14,950 nt of DNA from positions 1-14,950 of the forward strand of contig JBNJCV010000042.1 in assembly GCA_051744245.1 (NCBI GenBank). Direction: 5' to 3'. Positions within the stretch are counted from its first letter, which is position 1; every line of letters starts with the position of its first letter. This document shows positions 1 through 6,180 of the stretch, piece after piece. The notes beneath the pieces were generated by a model. That model did not search any database. It was not told the origin of the DNA and was given only the letters and a program-made list of their open reading frames with translations. The DNA is from M55B165 sp051744245 (GTDB taxonomy: Bacteria > Actinomycetota > Humimicrobiia > Humimicrobiales > Humimicrobiaceae). A program made the translations under genes and the position numbers.

Positions 1-384
1 TAATTTTTAACAGGATTTCTGTATCACTAAGCCCTATAGCCCTGCCGGTTTCAATATAGTCCTGGCTTATGCTGGAAAGGCCTGCATAAGTGTTTCTAGC
101 CACAGGAAGTATTGAATACAGGACACTGGCTACTATAGTAGGTAGGGGCCCTAGACCAAATATGGGAAGCAAAAGCACCAGTAGGGCAAGTGCAGGTATG
201 GTTTGTATAACATTTAATACATTAAACACTATGCCAGCGGTTTTTTCTTCTTATAAATTACTATTCCTGCAGTTACCCCTATGGCTATTGTAAAAGCCAT
301 AGCTATTCCAAACATTGACAGGTGCTGTATTGTCCTTGCTGCCAATTTATTGGATTCCCACAAGGTTACTAATTCTAAAAGCAT
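1..384 (-). pseudogene. Osmoprotectant ABC transporter permease (OpuCB/YehW-like), partial and frameshifted
   Basis: This is the membrane subunit of a quaternary-amine ABC importer; its 3' end lies beyond the left edge. The ATG at 384-382 follows the ATPase stop by 3 nt. The first frame gives 51 residues with one membrane helix (about residues 24-44) and ends at TAG 231-229, after the residues IYKKKKPLA. The neighbouring frame then continues without a stop to position 1 and reads as the rest of the same family: NVIQTIPALALL, GLGPLPTIVASVLY, LPVARNTYAGL and ETGRAIGLSDTEILLK, the last being the EAA-type loop that contacts the ATPase. The two frames join by a one-base shift near 241-252, where there is an A6 run on the coding strand. 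Seen: the frame break and the family-like residues on both sides. Inferred: loss of function, unless the ribosome slips back by one base at the A run or the base call is wrong. Confidence 0.8.
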
Positions 385-387
385 GTC

Positions 388-1505
388 TTATACTAGGTCT
401 AATAATAATTTGTCTGTAAGTAGGAGTCCCACTGGCTTATTGTTTTTAGCAACTACCGCCAGAGTACTGTTTCCTCCTTTTAGTTCAGCCACAGCTTCAG
501 ATAAGCATTTTTCAGGGGAGAAAGTACGAACCGGCTGAGTAATGTCTTTCAGGGTTTTTTCCTCAGAGGTACAGATGGCGTTAAAACTAGCTATGCCCCT
601 TAAATTTGAATTAGAAATCACTACTGCCAGCTCAACCCCCGCATCTTTCATTTTTTTTGCTGCCTTATTAGTTTCTAGCGAAGATTCGTAAATATACTTG
701 TCAGTAAGGGGAACCATCAGGTCTTTTACTATTAAATTGTCCATGTGCAGGAATTTCTTGTGGGAGCTAACCAATTGGGAAACAAAATCATTTTTGGGAT
801 TTAGTATCAACTCATTGGGCCTGGCTACCTGTACTAGTTTAGCCTTATCCATTATTGCAATCCTGTCACCAAGCTTAAATGCTTCTTCAATATCATGGGT
901 AACAAATACTATGGTTTTTCCTAATTCTTTTCTTATGTTTAAAAATTCTATTTGCAGTTGTTTTCTTAAAATGGGATCCAGTGCCCCAAAGGGGTCATCC
1001 ATTAAAAGCAGGGGAGGATCCATAACTATGGCCCTTGCAAGTCCCACTCTCTGCTGTTGGCCACCACTTAATTCACTGGCATGTCTTTCTGCAAACATTT
1101 CAGGCAGGTCAACTAGGTTTAGGAGCTCTTTTGCCCTCTTGTTAATCCTTTTCTTATCCCACCTTTCCATCCTGGGAATGATGCTTATGTTATCCCCTAT
1201 GTTCAGGGGGGGGGAAACAAACCGATTTGCTGGATTACATAGCCAATATTTCTTCTGAGTTTAACAGGTTCAAAATCCATTATGTTCTTGCCGTTTATCC
1301 TGATTTCCCCGCTGTCTGGTTCAACCAGCCTGTTTATAGCCCTAAGGGCAGTTGTTTTTCCTGATCCGCTTGGGCCTATAAGTATAAGCAGTTCGCCACC
1401 TTTAACGGTAAGGCTTAGATCATCCAGGGCTATATTTTTACCATATTTTTTAGTTAGATTCTTTATCTCAACTGACTCTATTCTGTCAAATATTTTATTG
1501 TACAT
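388..1505 (-). pseudogene. Osmoprotectant ABC transporter ATPase with CBS pair (OpuCA-like), frameshifted in a C9 run
   Basis: This is the nucleotide-binding subunit of the importer. The first frame (1505-1203, 100 aa) holds Walker A (GPSGSGKTT) and the Q-loop (VIQQIGLF), then runs into nine C (1206-1214) and ends PPP-stop. The second frame, joined at the same C run, reads LNIGDNISIIPRM, then the signature LSGGQQQRVGLARA, Walker B LLLMDDPFGALD, the switch His (VTHD) and two C-terminal CBS-like domains ending in LLLDLV. Seven C would restore the frame with the family's normal spacing (GLFPPLNIGDNI, compare the usual GLFPHMTVEENI), and ten C would also restore it with one extra residue. The restored product would be about 371 aa, normal for OpuCA. 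Walker B has Asp-Asp (second Asp codon 996-994) where Asp-Glu is usual. The start lies 4 nt after the upstream oxidoreductase stop with no clear Shine-Dalgarno, so translation is probably coupled. Confidence 0.85.
1206..1214. repeat. Mononucleotide run of nine G (C9 on the coding strand) inside the ATPase gene
   Basis: Nine consecutive G on the plus strand sit exactly where the two halves of the OpuCA-like ATPase change frame. GC homopolymers of this length stand out in such AT-rich DNA. Runs of this kind are known slippage sites and underlie phase variation in some other bacteria. Here the ORF is off at nine, and on at seven or ten. Confidence 0.9.
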
Positions 1506-1509
1506 AGAA

Positions 1510-2832
1510 TTAGAACATGTATTTTATATCGCTGGTATTGCTGGGATAAGAAAAAATTGTTTCTTTAATATTTTCCAGGGGCATATTATTTTTCATGGCC
1601 AGTGAAAATAAGTTTATAATATCCTCTGATTGGGGATAAATCAGATGTGCTCCAATAATTTTACCAGTCCCTTTTTCCTCTATTACTTTAAAGGCTGTAT
1701 GTCTAAATCCCAGCCTCCTGGAATTGTACCATTTTGATATGTCCATAAAATTTGCCTTATAGTCAATATTTTTATCCTTGGCCTGTTTTTCAGACAGGCC
1801 CACTGAAGCCAGGGGAGGGATGGTAAACACCACTGAAGGAACTACTGAATAATCCAGAGTTACCCTGTTTCCCTTAATTATGTTTTCAGCTACTGCCGCA
1901 GCTTCAATACCTGCCACCGGAGTGAGGGGAGGTCCTGTCTGGGCGCAGTCTCCTGCTGCATAGACAGCCTCATTTGAAATGCTCTGTAAAAATTTATTTA
2001 ACTTTATGCCCTTTCCGTATTCAACCATCCCCTTTTCCAGGTTTAGCTCATCAATTTCCGGAATCCTGCCAGCACCATGCACTGCCATGCCGCAGCTGTA
2101 TTTTCTATTTTCGGTATGGACAACAATGTTCCGGCCATCTTTGCTAAAGGATTTTGCAGGAGAATTAGGAATAAATTCTATCCCCGCCTCCCTGGTTATA
2201 TCCAGCAACTTTCCTACTATATCCTGGTCAAATATCTGCAATGGTTTGTCATCTATATGCAGTATCTTTACTTTAGCACCAGCCCTGGAGGCAATATGTG
2301 CAAACTCAAAAGAAATGTAGCCACCGCCAATAAAAATAATTTCAGGCGGTAGATTGGAGGTTTCTAAGAATTCGTCACTGGTAGTAACCAAACTTTCCCC
2401 GGGCATATCCAGTGGCCTAGGTTTAGCCCCTGTGGCAATTACTATGTATTTTCCTTCAAGCTCTTTTCCGTTTACCATTAACCTGTTTTGGGCAGTAAAG
2501 CTTGCCTTGCCTTTAAAGATTGATATGCCTGCATCATTAAAGGATTTTTCCCTTTTTTGGGGTACGGGGTCGGTAAAGGTCTTTTTAAATTTTATCAGTT
2601 TATTCCAGTCAAGCTTTAAGGGCTGGCTGTAGGTATCCAGGTTGGTGGAGATTTCAACTGGCTCAGCAGCGCCCCACAAAACTTTTTTGGGGTCACAGCC
2701 CCGGTTAGAGCAGGTTCCCCCCAGGGGCCTGTAATCTATAATTGCTACCTCCATATGGTTGGAATTGCAAGTAAAGGCAATTTTTGAGCCTGCTACTCCT
2801 GATCCAATCACTATTACATCAAATTTTTTCAT
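1510..2832 (-). CDS. FAD/NAD(P)-dependent disulfide oxidoreductase (glutathione reductase/dihydrolipoamide dehydrogenase-like)
   Basis: This is a 440-aa intact flavoprotein of the class I pyridine nucleotide-disulfide oxidoreductases, which pass electrons from NAD(P)H through FAD and a redox disulfide to a substrate. Domains in order: FAD-binding GSGVAG (residues 10-15); redox centre GGTCSNRGCDPKK with Cys41 and Cys46 spaced as in this class; second Rossmann fold IGGGYISFEFA for the nicotinamide cofactor; FAD-binding VYAAGDCAQTG; and a C-terminal dimerisation domain. The usual C-terminal His-Pro-Thr...Glu catalytic pair reads YPSNTSD, with Tyr429 in place of His, so a standard glutathione reductase or Lpd mechanism is doubtful. 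I recall related predicted reductases with Tyr-Pro-Thr here, so this may mark a subfamily. The ATG at 2832 has a strong AGGAGGGG site 9 nt after the binding-protein stop. It lies inside a transporter operon whose other genes are broken. The substrate is unknown. Confidence 0.85.
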   Translation of the reverse strand: MKKFDVIVIGSGVAGSKIAFTCNSNHMEVAIIDYRPLGGTCSNRGCDPKKVLWGAAEPVEISTNLDTYSQPLKLDWNKLIKFKKTFTDPVPQKREKSFNDAGISIFKGKASFTAQNRLMVNGKELEGKYIVIATGAKPRPLDMPGESLVTTSDEFLETSNLPPEIIFIGGGYISFEFAHIASRAGAKVKILHIDDKPLQIFDQDIVGKLLDITREAGIEFIPNSPAKSFSKDGRNIVVHTENRKYSCGMAVHGAGRIPEIDELNLEKGMVEYGKGIKLNKFLQSISNEAVYAAGDCAQTGPPLTPVAGIEAAAVAENIIKGNRVTLDYSVVPSVVFTIPPLASVGLSEKQAKDKNIDYKANFMDISKWYNSRRLGFRHTAFKVIEEKGTGKIIGAHLIYPQSEDIINLFSLAMKNNMPLENIKETIFSYPSNTSDIKYMF

Positions 2833-2841
2833 TTCCCCTCC

Positions 2842-3734
2842 TTATTTTTCTATTAAGCCTTCTTCTACCAGGAAATTTCTAGCAATATCCTTTGCTTCCT
2901 GTTGTTCGACATCATATAAATAGTTAAGCTCTCTCATTTTGGCCGTATCAATCTTGCCTTCTAATTTCTTAAGGGCTTGTAAAATATCCCTGTTTTCTGC
3001 AGTTTCTTCTCTCATGATAATAATTGCATCATAAGGAATTAAAGCATTTTTATTGTCTTCTAAAAATACCAGGCCAAATCTGTCTATTCTTGTATCAGTA
3101 GTATAGCATCTACTTGGCCATTTTTTATGCCCTCATACATTAGCGTGGGTTCCATTTGTTCTGTATTTCCGAAAGTAATGCCATACACTTTTTCTACCTG
3201 GGGTAGTCCATCAGCCCTGGTGGCAAATTCAGGTTCAGTTCCGATGGTCATATCCTTAGCATAACCTTTCTGGTCTGCTATGGTCTTTATATTGTTTTCT
3301 TCTGCCCATTCTTTTTTAACTGCTATTCCATAACTGTCTTCAAATCCAATATTTGCTGCTATGGCAATGCTGTCCTGTTCTATTAACCCTTTCTCGGTAG
3401 CTTCATAAACTTCTTCAGGATCCCATTCTTCCTTTTGGGGTAATTCCAATATCACGCTGTAGGCGGTCCCCGTGTATTCAACATATGCCTCTATTTGGTC
3501 TTGCAGAAGTGCCTCGTAGTTTATGAGAGTGCCCCCCAGCCCTTCCTGGACCTCTGTCTTTAAGCCTTCCTCTTCCAGTAGGAGCGATATCATATGCGCT
3601 AGGATATATTGTTCGTTAAAAGGCTTTGAACCTATAACAATTTTTTCTCCAGAACAAGAAGAAGTGAGAGCCAACAGCATAGATAAAATTAAAATAAATG
3701 CCACGCAGAGGAATTTAAATATTTTGGGTTTTAT
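2842..3734 (-). pseudogene. Osmoprotectant ABC transporter substrate-binding protein (OpuCC-like), frameshifted, start codon lost
   Basis: This is the extracytoplasmic binding protein for betaine/choline/carnitine-type solutes. Family features are IVIGSKPFNEQYILAHM, EGLGGTLINYEALL and EAYVEYTGTAY near the N-terminus. The first frame stops at TAG 3086-3084. A one-base shift near 3105 restores YTTDTRIDRFGLVFLEDNK, IPYDAIIIM and a normal C-terminus, ending at TAA 2844-2842; total length would be about 297 aa, as expected for the family. The best start by context is 3734: AGGGGG lies 4 nt upstream and the reading gives a basic n-region (KPKIFKF), a hydrophobic core and TSSC, a lipoprotein-like signal. 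That codon is ATA, not ATG. The first usable start is GTG 3704, which has no Shine-Dalgarno and drops the basic residues. An in-frame stop further upstream excludes an earlier ATG. The likely reading is a decayed gene. Confidence 0.85.
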
Positions 3735-3808
3735 CCTACCCCCTTTTTTTGTTTTTTTTTAATTTAGCATTTATTAGTGTGTGGCTCAACCAAGTAAATA
3801 TTAGGTTA
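3735..3808 (-). promoter_or_regulatory. Intergenic leader of the osmoprotectant operon with purine tract
   Basis: These 74 nt separate the ABC-2 membrane protein from the binding-protein gene. On the minus strand they hold A9-C-A7-G5, the G5 acting as a Shine-Dalgarno for the codon at 3734. No hairpin with a T tract is visible, so readthrough from the exporter genes upstream is possible. A weak extended -10 (TGCTAAATT) lies about 3764-3772, but I cannot assign a convincing -35. Confidence 0.3.
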
Positions 3809-4594
3809 TTATTTCATTTTCCACTTGGTTAGAATATTTTCCCTGTCAAAAGTTTTAATAGCAAGTTTTAGAAGAAAGGGACATATTGCTATAAGAACAG
3901 CACAGCCTAAAAGCATGTAATAAACATTAAGCAGAAACAACCCTGCTATTTGCAGTCCAATAATTGCATAGATGGGAATTATAATGGCACTGCCTATGCC
4001 TTGGGCTGACCTGATGTCGGTGGTTTTGGAAGAAAATACCAGGCTTATTGTGGTTATAATAAAGGAAATAACGGGGCTAAGTACAAATGCGGATACAAAC
4101 CATTCCAGGTTTGGAAGGGGAAGGAGGTCAAATTTGATATAGGCAACTGTATTTATGCTTATGCCAAGGACTATAAAATTTATAATAGAGATAATAAAGG
4201 AAGGTATAAAGCTGGTAAAGGTTTTTCCCAGCATAAGCTCTTTGGTTTTAATAGGGGTGGCCAGAAGCGGCTCTAGTGTCCTGCTTTCCTTTTCAAAAAT
4301 TACAGAAGCCGGCGCAATAAGGCTTGGTACCATTGCTGGTATCAACAGCAGAAAAATTATAAATTGTTTAACCATAAACCTTATCATGGCTTTTTGAGGG
4401 TCTACATTGCTGCCAAATATTTTGTTGATAAAATCAAGTATCTCTGCGTCTCTGCCGATATCCCCTATAAATATTAGGATTATGGGTATAAACAGGGAGA
4501 ACATGAAGCTTATGATTAAAACCGGCGCCCAAATGCTTTTATTTTTTCTTACTTCTTTTATTTCTTTTCTGTAAACTCTAAGTGCATTTTTCAT
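3809..4594 (-). CDS. ABC-2 type transporter permease
   Basis: This is the membrane subunit of an ABC exporter, 261 aa with about six predicted membrane helices (residues roughly 22-43, 74-98, 126-148, 165-188, 201-222, 224-247). Between helices two and three lies the ABC-2 coupling segment EKESRTLEPLLATPIKTKEL (about residues 101-120), the hallmark of NatB/DrrB-type permeases. The N-terminus is basic (RVYRKEIKEVRKNKS) and should face the cytoplasm. Its ATG overlaps the stop of the ATPase gene by 4 nt (ATGA), so the two are co-translated. The length is nearer the short DrrB type than the long NatB type. The substrate cannot be told from sequence; drugs, lipids, sodium or peptides are all exported by this superfamily. 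Two TAA codons in tandem close the frame. Confidence 0.85.
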   Translation of the reverse strand: MKNALRVYRKEIKEVRKNKSIWAPVLIISFMFSLFIPIILIFIGDIGRDAEILDFINKIFGSNVDPQKAMIRFMVKQFIIFLLLIPAMVPSLIAPASVIFEKESRTLEPLLATPIKTKELMLGKTFTSFIPSFIISIINFIVLGISINTVAYIKFDLLPLPNLEWFVSAFVLSPVISFIITTISLVFSSKTTDIRSAQGIGSAIIIPIYAIIGLQIAGLFLLNVYYMLLGCAVLIAICPFLLKLAIKTFDRENILTKWKMK

Positions 4595-5514
4595 TGTTTT
4601 TTTTCTGTTCTCATCAAGTCCAGATAAATATCTTCCAGGCTTGCTTTAATTTCATTAAAATACTGAATTTCTGCGCCCCTTTCTACAAGTTTCTTTATAA
4701 TTTTAGGGTTGGTGTTTTCTGGGTCAGATAAGGACAGCAATACCTTGTTGTCTCTTATGCTAACATCCAAAATATTTTTTATGTCCTTAAGAAAACCTGC
4801 ATATTTTTTTGCATCATCCTTTAGGATAAGTTCTGCCATCCTGTTTTTCTTATAATTTTGCAGCTCTTCTAATGATGCCACTTTTATAATCTCCCTATTT
4901 ATAATGCAGACCCTGTCAGAGAGGGAAGATGCCTCGGCTAAGTTATGGGTGCATAGAAAAACTGTAGTTTCTTCTTTTTTTAGGGATATAATAAAATCCC
5001 GCACCATGCGGGCACTCTCAGGGTCTAGGCCTGATGTTGGTTCATCTAAAAATAATATTTTAGGCTCATGTATAAGGGCCCTGGCCAGGGAAAGCTTTTG
5101 CTTCATTCCTTTAGAATAGGTGGAAACTAGTTCATGCCTCCTCTCCCATAAGCCGAACATTTTAAGGAGCTTTTCTATGTTGGCTCTTCTTTTTTTATCA
5201 GCCAGGCCATAGAAGCTTGAAAAATACATGAGGTTATCATATGCGGTAATTTTTTCATACATTCCGGGGTTCTCAGTTAATATTCCAATTATGGACCTTA
5301 TATAAGTGCTTCCATTTCCCGGACTTTTGCCATCTATTATTATTTCTCCTGAAGTCGGCTGCAGCAATGTGGCAAGCATCCTGATAGTAGTAGTCTTTCC
5401 AGCCCCATTAGGGCCCAGAAAACTGAATATTTCACTTTTTTTAACCTTAAAGCTTATATTATCAACAGCTATCAAGCTGCCATATTTTTTAGTTAAGTTT
5501 ATAGTTTCGATCAT
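4591..5514 (-). CDS. ABC-2 type transporter ATP-binding protein
   Basis: This 307-aa ATPase powers the adjacent ABC-2 permease. Walker A is GPNGAGKTT (residues 34-42), the Q-loop position carries Glu as is common in the DRA/NatA group (LTENPGMYEKIT, about 79-90), the signature is YSKGMKQKLSLA (133-144), Walker B is ILFLDEPT with catalytic Glu158, and the switch His is His190 (FLCTHNLAEA). All catalytic residues are present, unlike in the osmoprotectant ATPase downstream. The last 90 or so residues form the accessory domain typical of exporters of this kind, ending SLEDIYLDLMR. The ATG 5514-5512 is the first in frame; a weak AGGA lies about 15 nt upstream. It is divergent from pabA, with 72-87 nt between starts. 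Confidence 0.88.
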   Translation of the reverse strand: MIETINLTKKYGSLIAVDNISFKVKKSEIFSFLGPNGAGKTTTIRMLATLLQPTSGEIIIDGKSPGNGSTYIRSIIGILTENPGMYEKITAYDNLMYFSSFYGLADKKRRANIEKLLKMFGLWERRHELVSTYSKGMKQKLSLARALIHEPKILFLDEPTSGLDPESARMVRDFIISLKKEETTVFLCTHNLAEASSLSDRVCIINREIIKVASLEELQNYKKNRMAELILKDDAKKYAGFLKDIKNILDVSIRDNKVLLSLSDPENTNPKIIKKLVERGAEIQYFNEIKASLEDIYLDLMRTEKKQ

Positions 5515-5586
5515 GAATTTGTAATTAATCCTATAAATGATTTACTCAAATATGTATAATACTCATAATTAGTATAATAGTAAAGA
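5515..5586. promoter_or_regulatory. Divergent promoter region between the ABC-2 exporter and pab genes
   Basis: This AT-rich gap separates two divergent transcription units. On the plus strand, TATAAT hexamers occur at 5555-5560 and 5573-5578; the second would start transcription only a few bases before the pabA start codons, giving a very short or no leader. On the minus strand, TTTACT (5584-5579), a 17-nt spacer and TATTAT (about 5561-5556) could serve the exporter. The -35 matches on the plus strand are poor. No terminator or riboswitch-like fold was evident. Confidence 0.35.
5555..5579. repeat. Imperfect inverted repeat, possible operator
   Basis: The arms TATAATACT (5555-5563) and AGTATAATA (5571-5579) pair at 8 of 9 positions across a 7-nt spacer. 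They overlap both candidate -10 boxes. Position and symmetry suit a dimeric repressor, but the arms are AT-only apart from one G/C each, and chance is a real alternative. Confidence 0.3.
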
Positions 5587-5601
5587 GTGGCAGATCATAA
5601 A

Positions 5602-6180
5602 ATGGCAATGGATAAGAAAATATTGATGATAGACAATTATGATTCTTTCACCTACAACCTTGTGCAGTATCTGGGAATTCTAGGTAAAAGCATAAAGGTT
5701 AGAAGAAATGATAAAATAACCATAGAAGAAATAAGGGAGATGGCTCCGGAAAAAATAGTAATTTCCCCGGGTCCAGGGAGGCCTGATAGTGCTGGTATAT
5801 CTAAACAGCTTATAAAAGCTTTTTACCAAGAAATTCCCATCCTTGGGGTGTGCCTGGGCCACCAATGCATTGGGGAAGTTTTTGGGGCAAAAGTGATAAA
5901 TTCAGGAACAGTAATACATGGGAAAACTTCAATGATTTATCATGACGGCAAAACCATTTTCCGGGGCATTAAAAATCCGTTTGAAGCTGCAAGGTACCAT
6001 TCCCTAATTTTACAAAGGAATACTGTGCCTGAGGTTTTTATAGTTTCAGCAAAGACAGAAAACAGTATAGTAATGGGCATAAGGCATAAGCATTTTCCTT
6101 TGGAAGGAATACAATTTCATCCTGAATCATTTTTAACTTCTACAGGGATTAAAATTTTAAAAAATTTCCTAGAACTATGA
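5602..6180 (+). CDS. pabA: Aminodeoxychorismate synthase glutaminase component
   Basis: This class I glutamine amidotransferase releases ammonia from glutamine for PabB, the first step from chorismate to p-aminobenzoate. Seen: the N-terminal ILMIDNYDSFTYNLVQY, the oxyanion motif SPGPGRPD, the nucleophile elbow GVCLGHQCIG with Cys84, and the catalytic His173-Glu175 (FHPESF), counting from ATG 5602. Starts possible are GTG 5587, ATG 5602 and ATG 5608; none has a clear Shine-Dalgarno. I chose 5602 because homologues begin within a few residues of the IDNYDSF motif, but 5608 is equally good by length. The gene ends with a 4-nt ATGA overlap with pabB. TrpG shares the same fold, and some enzymes serve both pathways; the PabB-type partner next door favours the folate role. 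Length is normal (about 190 aa). Confidence 0.9.
   Translation: MAMDKKILMIDNYDSFTYNLVQYLGILGKSIKVRRNDKITIEEIREMAPEKIVISPGPGRPDSAGISKQLIKAFYQEIPILGVCLGHQCIGEVFGAKVINSGTVIHGKTSMIYHDGKTIFRGIKNPFEAARYHSLILQRNTVPEVFIVSAKTENSIVMGIRHKHFPLEGIQFHPESFLTSTGIKILKNFLEL

Noticed and set aside
698..1258. 186-codon open frame on the plus strand opposite the ATPase gene
   Set aside because: It is antisense to clear ATPase motifs on the minus strand, has no ribosome site and reads as low-information Ser/Leu-rich sequence.
3739..3760. T7/T9 runs as a terminator for upstream transcription
   Set aside because: The runs are A tracts on the transcribed minus-strand message and no stem precedes them; on the plus strand nothing is transcribed towards them.
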